A stretch of DNA of 64,000 nt from Azospirillum baldaniorum. GTDB lineage: Bacteria; Pseudomonadota; Alphaproteobacteria; Azospirillales; Azospirillaceae. The notes below the pieces were generated by a model, which saw only the letters and a program-made list of their open reading frames with translations, ran no database searches and had not been told where the DNA came from. This document shows positions 53,650 through 61,943 of this stretch, in pieces. Each line of letters starts with the position of its first letter. Position 1 is the stretch's first letter. The stretch spans positions 558,001-622,000 of the forward strand of contig NZ_CP022255.1 in NCBI RefSeq assembly GCF_003119195.2, written 5' to 3'. Both the position numbers and the translations under genes were made by a program.

Positions 53650-54970
53650 GGGAGTGTCCGGAATTTCGTGCTCGGCGGGGCGGGTTGAGTATCAGGCGTT
53701 CATCGCCTTTGCGAACCGCTCGCCGAAGATGACGGCCATCTGCGCCTTGGCGGCCGTCCATTCGCGCGGCGGCATCTTCCAGTCTTTCTCGGCGCGGTTC
53801 AAGACGAGAAACAGGAGCTTCAGGGCCGCCTCGTCATTGGGGAAGTGGCCCCTGGCGCGCACCGCCCGGCGCAGCTTCGAGTTCAAAGCCTCGATGGCAT
53901 TGGTGGTGTAGAGGATGCGCCGGACCTCGCGGGGGAAGGCGAAGAAGGGAATGACCTCCTGCCACGCCCGTCGCCACGCCTTGCCGATGGCCGCGTACTT
54001 TTCACCCCAGGGTCCGTCCTCGAAGGCGGTCAGGGCCGCCTCGGCGGCCTTGTCGTCGACGGCGTCGTAGACCGTCTTCAGCGCGGCGGCGATGGTCTTG
54101 CGCTCCTTCCAGGACGCGAACTCCATGCTGTGGCGCAACAGGTGGACGATGCAGGTCTGGACGATGGTTTCGGGATAGGCGGCGGCGATCGCCTCGGGAA
54201 AGCCCTTCAGCCCGTCGACCACGGCCAGCAGGATGTCCTCGACGCCCCGGTTCCTCAGCTCGTTCAGCACGCGCAGCCAGAACTTGGCGCCTTCGTTCTG
54301 CTCGATCCACAGGCCCAGCACCTCCTTGGCGCCGTCGGCGCGCACGCCGATGGCCACATGGATGGCCTTGTTGCGCACCAGGCCTTCGTCCCGGATCTTG
54401 ACCCGGATGGCATCCAGGAACACCAGCGGGTAGATCGCCTCCAGGGGCCGGTTCTGCCACGTCGTCACCTCCTCGATCACCGCGTCCGTCACCGTGGAGA
54501 TCAGGTCGGCCGAGACCTCGATGCCATAGAGTTCCCGCAGATGCCCGGTGATCTCCCGCGTCGACATGCCTCGCGCGTACATCGAGATGATCTTCTCGTC
54601 GAAGCCGGGGAAGCGCCGTTGGTACTTGGCGATCAGCGCCGGGTCGAACGTGCCCGTCCGGTCGCGTGGAATGGACAGGTCCATCGACCCACGCTCGGTC
54701 AGCACCGTCTTGCGGCCGTAGCCGTTGCGCCGGTTGCCACTCTCGTCACCGGCCAGGTGATGATCCAACTCCGCCTTCAGCGCCCGCTCCGTCAGCGCCT
54801 TCTTCAATTGGTCGAGCAGGCCGTTCGGATCGAACGCCGTCTTGGCGTCAGCACCGGCCAACAGCTGGTCGAGGATTGCGTCCGGGATGACCGGCTCTTT
54901 GCGTCGTGCCATGCAGGGGCTCCTTTCGCTTCAGGATAACCCCGCCGAGCACGAAATTCCGGACACTCCC
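53650..54970 (-). mobile_element. IS256-family element with 8-bp target duplication
   Basis: The 1321-bp element is bounded by 31-bp perfect inverted repeats beginning GGGAGTGTCCGGAATTTCG. GAATGGCC flanks it on both sides (53642-53649 and 54971-54978), the 8-bp duplication expected for IS256. It carries one complete transposase gene. Confidence 0.93.
53692..54912 (-). CDS. IS256-family transposase (mutator type)
   Basis: A 406-residue protein, full length for the family. The catalytic region shows YPLVFLDAIRVKIRDEG (first Asp), LAVVDGLKGFPEAI (second Asp) and the C-terminal IEALNSKLRRAVRARGHFPN with the Glu. The N-terminal part includes the RNGYGRKTVLTERG and MYARGMSTREITGHL segments. No frameshift or premature stop is seen, so it may be active. 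Confidence 0.93.
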   Translation of the reverse strand: MARRKEPVIPDAILDQLLAGADAKTAFDPNGLLDQLKKALTERALKAELDHHLAGDESGNRRNGYGRKTVLTERGSMDLSIPRDRTGTFDPALIAKYQRRFPGFDEKIISMYARGMSTREITGHLRELYGIEVSADLISTVTDAVIEEVTTWQNRPLEAIYPLVFLDAIRVKIRDEGLVRNKAIHVAIGVRADGAKEVLGLWIEQNEGAKFWLRVLNELRNRGVEDILLAVVDGLKGFPEAIAAAYPETIVQTCIVHLLRHSMEFASWKERKTIAAALKTVYDAVDDKAAEAALTAFEDGPWGEKYAAIGKAWRRAWQEVIPFFAFPREVRRILYTTNAIEALNSKLRRAVRARGHFPNDEAALKLLFLVLNRAEKDWKMPPREWTAAKAQMAVIFGERFAKAMNA

Positions 54971-56130
54971 GAATGGCCCGCCGCTTCATCGTCGCGCCAA
55001 AACACTTCGGACGCAGGCGGCAAGCTTGGCACACCGGAACCCGCCCCCGGTACGCCTGAAAGCCATCGCTGTCGGGCTTGCCGTGCAGCCGCAACAGCCG
55101 CTTGGCCGGGCACCAGACCACCCGGTTCTTGGCGTCGAGCTTGAACCGGCGCACCGGGATTACGCCGCGTTTTGGTGGGTGCTCGGCCTTGGTCGGGATA
55201 ATCGCCTCGATGCGGCGCGCCTCCAGTTCGGCGAGCACGCGGGTGATGGCGTAGCTGGCATCCATGCTCGCCGTCCGGATGGCGGCACCAGTGGTCGCCG
55301 AGATGGCGTCCAGTTGCCCGCCGACCGTCTGGGTGTCATGGACGGCGCCGGTCGTCACCGCCACATCGAGAACCACGCCGCATCCGGCATCGACGGCGGT
55401 GTGATGCTTGTACGACGGCTCGCTGCGCCGCCCCTTGCGGTTGGTCGCCAAGCTGGCGTCGGGATCGGTGGTGCACGCGGATGGCAGCGCAGCGCGTCGC
55501 CGGGATGTTCCGCCGTCAGGTGCGCCGCTCTCCCCGTCCTCGGTGTTGGCGCTCTCCACCGCCGCGACATGGCGCCGGGCGATGGCATCCCAACTGACGT
55601 TGGCGCGGATCAAGGAGCTGTCGAGGTGGGCGACCTCGCCGGTGGCGATCCGCGCCGCAACGCAGGCCTGGACGGTGCGCCGGAAGATCCGTTCAAAGCG
55701 CTCGGCTCCCCAGCGTTGCCGGATCCAGGTGAGGCTGGAATGATCCGGCAGCGGCTCGTGCAGCCCATAGCCGATGAACCAACAGATGGCCAAGTTGACC
55801 TGGGCCTCGCGCATCAGGCGCCGGTCATGCACGATCCCCAGCAGCATCCCGGCCAGCATCAGGCGCACCGCCACCTCGGGCGCAATGCCGGGGCGGCCGA
55901 TGCCCGCGTGGTAGAGCCCGGCCACCTCCGCCTCCAGCCAGCTCAGGTCGAGCACCTTGTCAACCCGGACCAGCACATGGTCCTCCAGCACCAGATCCCT
56001 GCGCGATCCGGCAACGAACAGCTCGGGCTGGCGCCGATCCCGCTGACCCATCATGGCGGTGTTCTCCCTCACACCGCCATCGAATCAGTCACTCACCGCT
56101 TTTTCAACAGACCCAGCTCGGCGGTATCAG

Positions 56131-56199
56131 GGGCGGTTCATCGAGGTCTTCTTTCATCTCCGGGAAACCCGTCTCCTATTCCTGGACCACCAACTATAG
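56131..56199 (+). other. Possible truncated gene tail at the IS1182 boundary
   Basis: A frame open from the IS edge reads GRFIEVFFHLRETRLLFLDH and stops at 56199. It could be the 3' end of a gene cut by the IS. No family is recognised. The DNA from 56200 to 56285 shows nothing recognisable. Confidence 0.2.
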
Positions 56200-56285
56200 C
56201 CCAGCCAGCGTTGCTACCCCGGAGTTGGGATTGGCATGACGGCAGATGTGACCGCCGCAGCCTCGGCCTCCTCCACCACCCCTGA

Positions 56286-56380
56286 TTGAACATTCAAAAG
56301 ACAGAAACCGATGCCCTGCGCATCGCGAAACCCCATTGACAGTGCCAAATCAATCGAGCATTTTGAATGCCATTCAAAAT
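56286..56380 (+). promoter_or_regulatory. Promoter with two related palindromes, amino-acid transporter operon
   Basis: ATTTTGAAT-GCC-ATTCAAAAT (56360-56380) is a perfect 9-bp inverted repeat. An upstream relative, TTGAACATTCAAAA (56286-56299), shares TTGAA/TTCAA arms. TTGACA at 56336-56341 is a good -35 box, 17 bp before CATTTT (56359-56364), which overlaps the downstream palindrome. A repressor bound there would block RNA polymerase; the XRE-cupin regulator at 61365 is the local candidate. Confidence 0.55.
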
Positions 56381-56423
56381 TAGGTCTGGCGACAAAGCCA
56401 GACCATGAACAGGGGCATCGGCG

Positions 56424-57089
56424 ATGGGGTACGAATGGCAGTTTGCCATAATACTTGAGTATTGGCCGATTTTCGCACGCGGCGCCATTACGACGCTTCA
56501 GATAACGTTACTGTCATCCGCCATTGGTCTGTTCATCGGCCTCTTGGTCGGTGTGAGCCGAGAGTCGTCCGGTGTCTTCTTAAGATCCGTTACATCCGTC
56601 TATGTCGAGATGATTCGCGCGACTCCGGCGCTCGTGCAGATTGTCTGGCTCTACTACTGCTTCCCGATCATCTTCGGCTACCAGCTCAGCGCGATGACCT
56701 CGATCATCATCGCCCTCGGCATCCATTCCGGAGCCTATGTGTCGGAGATCGTGCGGGCCGGCATCAACGCAGTGGACACCGGCCAGTTTCTCGCCGCCAA
56801 GTCCATCGGCATGAATCACTTCACGGCGCTCCGCCGCATCATCCTGCCCCAAGCCGGACAGAAGATGATCCCGCCGCTGATCAACGAATTCGCCAACCTG
56901 ATGAAGCTGACGACGCTCGGCTCGATGATCGCGGTCTACGAACTTCTTCAGGAATCGAACAACCTCATCGCCACGACCTATCGTCCGCTTGAGGTCTACA
57001 CCTTCCTGGCGATCTTCTTCTTCATCATCACCTACCCCTGGATCTGGTTGTCGCAGCGCCTGGAACGGCGCCTGAAGATGCGGGCCTGA
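56424..57089 (+). CDS. Polar amino-acid ABC transporter permease (HisM/GlnP type)
   Basis: A 221-residue permease with membrane helices near residues 12-45, 50-75, 85-110 and 185-210. It has the family segment VEMIRATPALVQIVWLYYCF and an EAA-type loop FLAAKSIGMNHFTALRRIIL followed by LPQAGQKMIPPLINEF. Only one permease gene is present, so the channel is probably a homodimer. It leads an operon with ATPase and binding protein. Confidence 0.9.
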   Translation: MGYEWQFAIILEYWPIFARGAITTLQITLLSSAIGLFIGLLVGVSRESSGVFLRSVTSVYVEMIRATPALVQIVWLYYCFPIIFGYQLSAMTSIIIALGIHSGAYVSEIVRAGINAVDTGQFLAAKSIGMNHFTALRRIILPQAGQKMIPPLINEFANLMKLTTLGSMIAVYELLQESNNLIATTYRPLEVYTFLAIFFFIITYPWIWLSQRLERRLKMRA

Positions 57090-57125
57090 CCGATCCTCGC
57101 ACGATCCTCCGGTGGAGTTTCCCCT

Positions 57126-57881
57126 ATGCTGCGCATCACCAACCTCGGGAAGAGCTACGGCAGCGCGCGCGTCCTGAGCGGCATCGATCTCGACGTGCAG
57201 CCCCACGACGTCGTGGCGATCATCGGACCCAGCGGCTCCGGCAAGAGCACGCTTCTGAAGTGCATCAACTTTCTGGAACGCTACGACGAAGGCGAGGTCC
57301 GCTTCGGCGACGAGCTGGTCGGCTACGTCGAGGCCAACGGCCAGCGGCGGCTGGCCACCGAGCGCCAGACCAACCGGCTGCGCGCCGAAATGGGCATGGT
57401 CTTCCAGAACTTCAACCTGTTCCCCCACATGACGACGCTCCAGAACGTCATCGAGGGGCCGATCCAGGTCAAGGGCGTCGCGCGCGACGAGGCGGTCCGC
57501 CACGCCGAGCAGCTTCTCGCCAAGGTCGGGCTGGCCGACAAACGCGACGTCCGCCCGACCAAGCTGTCGGGCGGGCAGCAGCAGCGCGCCGCGATCGCCC
57601 GCGCCCTGGCGATGCGCCCGCGCCTGATGCTGTTCGACGAGCCGACCTCGGCGCTCGACCCCGAACTGGTCGGCGAGGTGCTGACCGCCATGCGCGAACT
57701 CGCCGCCGAAGGCATGACCATGGTGATCGTCACCCACGAAATGAGCTTCGCGCGCGACGTCGCGAGCCGGGTCGTCTTCATGGAAGGCGGCCGAATCGTC
57801 GAAGAGGGGCCACCAGGCAAGATTTTCACCAACCCGGACAACGCGAGGACCCGCGCGTTCCTTGCCCGCGTCCTGCATTGA
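57126..57881 (+). CDS. Polar amino-acid ABC transporter ATPase (GlnQ/HisP type)
   Basis: A 251-residue ATPase with Walker A GPSGSGKST, Q-loop VFQNFNLFPHMTTLQNV, signature LSGGQQQRAAIARALAM, Walker B LMLFDEPTSALDPELVGEV and switch His in VTHEMSFARDV. All are standard for the polar amino-acid group. GGTGGAG lies before the ATG, 36 bp after the permease gene. Confidence 0.93.
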   Translation: MLRITNLGKSYGSARVLSGIDLDVQPHDVVAIIGPSGSGKSTLLKCINFLERYDEGEVRFGDELVGYVEANGQRRLATERQTNRLRAEMGMVFQNFNLFPHMTTLQNVIEGPIQVKGVARDEAVRHAEQLLAKVGLADKRDVRPTKLSGGQQQRAAIARALAMRPRLMLFDEPTSALDPELVGEVLTAMRELAAEGMTMVIVTHEMSFARDVASRVVFMEGGRIVEEGPPGKIFTNPDNARTRAFLARVLH

Positions 57882-57892
57882 AGAGGCTGAAC

Positions 57893-58732
57893 ATGTCCGC
57901 ATTCCGCACGCTGATCTCGTCGCTGGTGGTTGGCGCCCTGGTGACCTTCGGCGCCGTCAAGGCGCAGGCCGCCGGCGAGGTCGAGAAGATCGTCCGGCAG
58001 GGCGAGCTGAAGATCGGCTACATCCCCTCCCCGCCCGGCACCGCCAAGGACCCCAAGACGGGCGAACTGACCGGTTTCTACGTGGACGCGGCGCGCGCCA
58101 TCGCCGAGCAGATGGGCGTCCGCCCGGTCTTCATCGAGACGACCTGGGCGAACTTCGTCGCCGGGCTGCAGGCCGGCCAGTTCGACATGTCCATCGGCGC
58201 GACCTTCGCCACCGTGAAGCGCGCCACCGTCGTCGACTTCACCAAGCCGATCTTCTATCTCGGCAGCGTCGCCGTGGTAAAGAACGACGAGGCGCGCTTC
58301 GCCTCGCTGGCCGACATGAACAAGCCGGACGTGCGGATCGCCGTGGTCCAGGGCACGGCCGCCGAGGACTTCGTGCGCCGCACCATCCCCAACGCCAAGA
58401 TGACCTCGCTGGCCGGCGGCAACCTGACCGCGGGCTTCATGGAGGTGGCGGCCGGCCGCGCCGACGCCAGCTTCGAGGATCTGTTCACGGCCACCCGCTT
58501 CACCGAGCAGCAGCCGGGCGTGAAGATGCTGTTCAACGACCGGCCGGTGAACTTCCTGCCGATCGCCTGGACCGTCCGCAAGGGCAACAGCGAGCTGCAG
58601 TCGGTCCTCAACGTCGGGCTCGACAACCTGCTGACTTCCGGCCAGTGGGACGTGATCGCCGCCAAGTACATCACCGGCGGCCGCTACGTGAACGAGCCCG
58701 CCCTGCGTGAATTCCCCAAGCAGGCCCCCTGA
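57893..58732 (+). CDS. Amino-acid-type periplasmic substrate-binding protein
   Basis: A 279-residue SBP family 3 protein. Signal peptide residues 1-25 (cleavage near KAQAA), then KIVRQGELKIGYIPSPPGTA, GFYVDAARAIAEQMGV and WANFVAGLQAGQFDMSIG, which outline the ligand site. Start 57893 follows AAGAGGCTGA and lies 11 bp after the ATPase stop. The following ureohydrolase and carbamoylase genes suggest a guanidino or ureido ligand rather than a common amino acid, but this is inferred. Confidence 0.88.
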   Translation: MSAFRTLISSLVVGALVTFGAVKAQAAGEVEKIVRQGELKIGYIPSPPGTAKDPKTGELTGFYVDAARAIAEQMGVRPVFIETTWANFVAGLQAGQFDMSIGATFATVKRATVVDFTKPIFYLGSVAVVKNDEARFASLADMNKPDVRIAVVQGTAAEDFVRRTIPNAKMTSLAGGNLTAGFMEVAAGRADASFEDLFTATRFTEQQPGVKMLFNDRPVNFLPIAWTVRKGNSELQSVLNVGLDNLLTSGQWDVIAAKYITGGRYVNEPALREFPKQAP

Positions 58733-58846
58733 TCGCCCGCGGCCGGATGGCCCCGCCCGTCCGGCCCTCCACCCCCGCGCATCCGTCGCGGCCGCCCCTC
58801 CCCCGCCGCGGCCGCCCGAAGCCCCCCGAAGAGGACATCTGCGTCC

Positions 58847-59917
58847 ATGCCGCATTACCCGAGCTGGCAGGATACCCTGGCCGGCAAAACCTGGCGCACG
58901 ACCCACTTTCCCCGCATCAAGGCGGACATGCCGACCTTCCTCGGCGTCCCCTACGCCATCCGGGACGAGGATCTGGCCGGCGCCGACGCCGTCATCATCG
59001 GCGCACCCTTCGCCGCCGGCTGGGGAACCAAATACAGCGGCGTCGACAAGGCCGAATGGCTGGCCGCCACCGTCCGCGTCCGCCAGCAGTCGATCCGCTA
59101 CCGCGGCGGCTACGTGCAGGACTTCGACCTCGACATCTTCGAGCATCTGAAGGTCGTCGATTATGGCGACGTCGACATCCCCCTCGAAGCCAGCTACGAG
59201 GGCACGGTCGAACGCATCCTGGAGGCCCAGGAGGGCGTCGAGCGCAAGGTGAAGGCGGCGCTGGCCGCCGGCGCCGTGCCGATCGTCATCGGCCAGAACT
59301 CACCCTGCGCCTCCTACGCGATCGGCCGGCCGGTGGCCGAGCATGTGAAGGGGCCGGTCGGCATGATCAGCCTCGACACCCACTGGGACTGCTGGCCCTA
59401 CGACTGGGCCACCATGAACGACCACGTCGCCGGGTCGACCAACTGGAAGGACAAGCTGTTCCGTGACTGCCCCAGCTACGCCATCCGCAATCTGGTGGAG
59501 ATCGGCGAGCGCGGCATGTTGGAGAATCCGGAGATCGTCCGCCACTACCTGCGCAACGGCGCGTGCTTCATGCCGATGTGGAAGATCCGGACGGAGCTGG
59601 GCATCCAGGGTGTGATCGACAACCTGCGCCACGCCTACGACGGCACCGCCGGCGTCTACGCCCATTTCGACATGGACGTTCTGGGCGGCGCCGGCCCGAC
59701 CGAGGGCGACATCCTGGGCGAACTGGCCGAGCCCATCGGCATGACCGACTACGAGGCGATCCGCATCGCGCACGAGGTCGGCAAGCGCGGCTGCGACGGG
59801 CTGTCCTTCCTGTGCATCCCGCCCGGTTCGGCGATCATGTACCGGGTCATTGTCTACGCGGTGACCTACTTCCTGGCGGGCCTCGCCATGCGCAAGGCCG
59901 GCCAGACCGGGACCTGA
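58847..59917 (+). CDS. Arginase/agmatinase-family ureohydrolase with altered metal site
   Basis: A 356-residue member of the ureohydrolase fold. The second metal motif is kept (ISLDTHWDCW, as DAHxD) and so is the third (AHFDMDVLGGAGPTEGD, as SxDxDxxDP). The first motif, normally GGDHS, reads GQNSPCAS, so the His ligand for one Mn is missing. Activity with a single or different metal, or an unusual substrate, is possible. Clustering with an importer and a carbamoylase-type enzyme suggests hydrolysis of a guanidino compound. GAGGAC precedes the start. Confidence 0.8.
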   Translation: MPHYPSWQDTLAGKTWRTTHFPRIKADMPTFLGVPYAIRDEDLAGADAVIIGAPFAAGWGTKYSGVDKAEWLAATVRVRQQSIRYRGGYVQDFDLDIFEHLKVVDYGDVDIPLEASYEGTVERILEAQEGVERKVKAALAAGAVPIVIGQNSPCASYAIGRPVAEHVKGPVGMISLDTHWDCWPYDWATMNDHVAGSTNWKDKLFRDCPSYAIRNLVEIGERGMLENPEIVRHYLRNGACFMPMWKIRTELGIQGVIDNLRHAYDGTAGVYAHFDMDVLGGAGPTEGDILGELAEPIGMTDYEAIRIAHEVGKRGCDGLSFLCIPPGSAIMYRVIVYAVTYFLAGLAMRKAGQTGT

Positions 59918-59927
59918 CGAGCTTGGC

Positions 59928-59958
59928 GGCGGGGAGCCGCGCCCGCGCGCTCCCCGCC
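59928..59958 (+). terminator. Rho-independent-like hairpin after the ureohydrolase gene
   Basis: GGCGGGGAGC (59928-59937) pairs perfectly with GCTCCCCGCC (59949-59958) across an 11-nt loop. A pyrimidine-rich, moderately T-rich tract follows. It begins 11 bp after the stop. Confidence 0.65.
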
Positions 59959-60038
59959 CCTTCTCCTCCGTTTCCCTTCCTACGAACCTTGCGAAGCGTC
60001 CCGTCCGTCGGCGGCGGAGGCGCTGGGAATACCGATCG

Positions 60039-61232
60039 ATGCTCAACGTCAATGGCGACGCCGTTCTGACGACCCTGCGGACCCTGGCGGGATTCGGAGC
60101 GGTGGGGTCCGGCGTCTGCCGGCCCGCGCTCTCACCGGCGGACTTGGCGGCCCGCCGCTGGCTGGCCGGCGAAATGGAAAAGATCGGTCTCAGGGCGACC
60201 ATCGACGCGGTGGGCAACCTGTATGGCGCGGCCCCCGGCGCCGACCGGTCGGTGCTGATCGGTTCCCATTCCGACAGCGTGCCGACCGGCGGCTGGCTGG
60301 ACGGCACGCTCGGCCTCGCCTACGGGCTGGAGATCGCCCGCGCCTGGATGGAGGCCCACCCCGGCGCGCCAGTCGGCATCGACCTGATCGACTTCTCCGA
60401 CGAGGAGGGCCGGTTCCTGAGCTGCCTGGGCAGCCGCTCCTTCTGCGGCGACCTGCCCGGCCTGCCGGCCGGATTCGCCGAGGACGCGGCCACCACCGGT
60501 CTGGGCAGCGCCCCGCCGATCCGTCTCGACCCGCAACGGCACCGCGCCTTCTTCGAGGCCCACATCGAGCAGGGGCCGCGGCTGGAGGCCGCTGGCCTCC
60601 CCATCGGCGTGGTCACCGGAATCTTCGGCATGCGCCGCTACGCCGTGCGGTTCGACGGCCGCGCCGACCATGCGGGCACGACGCCGATCGCGCTGCGCCG
60701 CGATGCTGCCCGCCTGCTTTACCGCTTCGCCGACGCCTGCCACCACCGTTTCCGCCAAGCCGGCTCGACGGACAGCGTGTGGAACCTGGGCAAGGTGTCA
60801 CTCCAGCCCGGCGCTGTGAACGTCGTCGTCGAGCGGGGCGAGCTTCTGCTCGAATTCCGCGACCTCGACCCGGTGGCGCTGGACAGCTTGAGCGCCGCGC
60901 TGGCGATGCTGGTCGACGAGTTCGACGGCCAGGAAGGGGTGCGGGTTTCGCTGGAGGAGGCCGGGCGTCTGGCGCCGGTGTCGCTGGACGCCACGCTTCA
61001 GGGGTTGGTTGCCGACGCCGCCGACGCCCGGGGCGCCGGGTCGATGCCATTGCCGAGCGGGGCGATCCACGACGCGATGGTGCTGGCGCGGAGCGTCCCG
61101 ACCGCCATGCTGTTCGTGCCGAGCATCGGTGGGCGGAGCCACACGCCGGTGGAGGACACGCGGGCGGACGACATCGTTCTGGGCGCCCATGTGCTCGCTC
61201 AGGCCGTTTTCACCTGCGCGGAGAGCCTGTGA
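60039..61232 (+). CDS. M20 amidohydrolase: N-carbamoyl-L-amino-acid hydrolase / allantoate amidohydrolase family
   Basis: A 397-residue cytosolic metallohydrolase. Metal and substrate motifs in order: GSHSDSVPTGGWLDGTLGL, DFSDEEGRFLSCLGSRSF, EAHIEQGPRLE, the dimerisation-domain RADHAGTTPIALRRDA and the C-terminal GAIHDAMVLARSVPTAMLFV. All expected His, Asp and Glu residues are present. It would hydrolyse a carbamoyl or ureido bond, releasing ammonia and CO2. It follows the ureohydrolase after a hairpin, so expression may be partly separate. Confidence 0.88.
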   Translation: MLNVNGDAVLTTLRTLAGFGAVGSGVCRPALSPADLAARRWLAGEMEKIGLRATIDAVGNLYGAAPGADRSVLIGSHSDSVPTGGWLDGTLGLAYGLEIARAWMEAHPGAPVGIDLIDFSDEEGRFLSCLGSRSFCGDLPGLPAGFAEDAATTGLGSAPPIRLDPQRHRAFFEAHIEQGPRLEAAGLPIGVVTGIFGMRRYAVRFDGRADHAGTTPIALRRDAARLLYRFADACHHRFRQAGSTDSVWNLGKVSLQPGAVNVVVERGELLLEFRDLDPVALDSLSAALAMLVDEFDGQEGVRVSLEEAGRLAPVSLDATLQGLVADAADARGAGSMPLPSGAIHDAMVLARSVPTAMLFVPSIGGRSHTPVEDTRADDIVLGAHVLAQAVFTCAESL

Positions 61233-61364
61233 ACGGACCCTCCCGGCACTGCATCGCTGTGGCGGAGGTTGGTCCGGGACGATAGGATGGCGGCCTTCGG
61301 AGATTGCGCCGGTGTGTTTCGGCACGGTTTTCGGGAAAAAGAGCGCGGAGCGTGAAAGTCAGGG

Positions 61365-61943
61365 ATGATGCAGGACGAATTTCTGTCCGAAAATTTTGGC
61401 AGACGGCTCCATGAGCTTCGCGTGGCGCGCAAGATGACCCTGTCGAGCTTGGCGAAAAGCTGCGACTGCTCGGTGGCACTGCTGTCGAAGATCGAGAAGG
61501 GCAAGGCCCGGCCATCGCTCAACACGCTGCACAGGATCGCCACGGCGCTCGACACCAACATCGGGAACCTGCTGCCGACCGAGCGGGCCCAGCCGGCGAT
61601 CATCGTTCGGAATGGGGATCGTCCCATCCTGTCCGACGGCTTGCTGCGCGGGCGGGACGGTGTGCAGCTCGAAGCCCTGTCCGTGCTCGCCCCGGGCAGT
61701 TCCTTCCAGGTGAACATCCATCATGTGGCCGTCGGGGGACGTTCCGACGGCTGCATCACCCATCCGGGCGAAGAGTTCGTCTATGTGCTGTCGGGTGAGA
61801 TTGACCTGATCCTGGGCGACGAAACCACCCGGATGAGCGCGGGGGATGCTGCGTTCTTCGCGTCCGAGATTCCTCACGGCTACGCCAATCCGGGGACCGT
61901 TCCGGCCGCGGTCCTGTGGCTCAACTCTCCGCCCACCTTCTAA
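61365..61943 (+). CDS. XRE-family regulator with C-terminal cupin domain
   Basis: A 192-residue regulator. The helix-turn-helix spans about 10-65 (RLHELRVARKMTLSSLAKSC, ALLSKIEKGKARPSLNTLHR). A cupin_2 fold covers about 95-185 (HPGEEFVYVLSGEIDLILGD, FFASEIPHGYANPG). Such PuuR/SutR-type proteins control amine or amino-acid catabolism in response to a ligand. The transporter-hydrolase cluster just upstream is the likely target. The stop codon TAA (61941-61943) is one copy of the target duplication of the adjacent IS, so coding capacity was preserved. Confidence 0.88.
   Translation: MMQDEFLSENFGRRLHELRVARKMTLSSLAKSCDCSVALLSKIEKGKARPSLNTLHRIATALDTNIGNLLPTERAQPAIIVRNGDRPILSDGLLRGRDGVQLEALSVLAPGSSFQVNIHHVAVGGRSDGCITHPGEEFVYVLSGEIDLILGDETTRMSAGDAAFFASEIPHGYANPGTVPAAVLWLNSPPTF

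Larger units (their letters stand above)
53349..56072 (-). pseudogene. IS1182-type transposase, split by IS256
   Basis: The 5' part (56072 to 54971) encodes a DDE transposase with GLYHAGIGRPGIAPEVAVRL, HLDSSLIRANVSWDAI and YKHHTAVDAGCG. It breaks off in TMKRRAI where IS256 is inserted. The 3' part (53649 to 53349) continues LLHQDHPALLRARRKYARWQ and VEGYHGEAKTWHGLGRAV-like sequence to a TAA. Joined across the 8-bp duplication the frame is intact, so only the insertion disables it. Confidence 0.85.
53272..56130 (-). mobile_element. IS1182-type element, interrupted by an IS256-family element
   Basis: Perfect 32-bp terminal inverted repeats lie at 53272-53303 and 56099-56130, beginning CTGATACCGCCGAGC. 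Subtracting the inserted IS256 element and its 8-bp duplication gives about 1.53 kb. No direct target duplication could be identified. It separates the EPS export operon from the amino-acid transport genes. Confidence 0.85.

Noticed and set aside
53268..56134. Target-site duplication of the IS1182-type element
   Set aside because: Flanks are CTGA-like on the left and unrelated on the right beyond the inverted repeats; no direct repeat is convincing.
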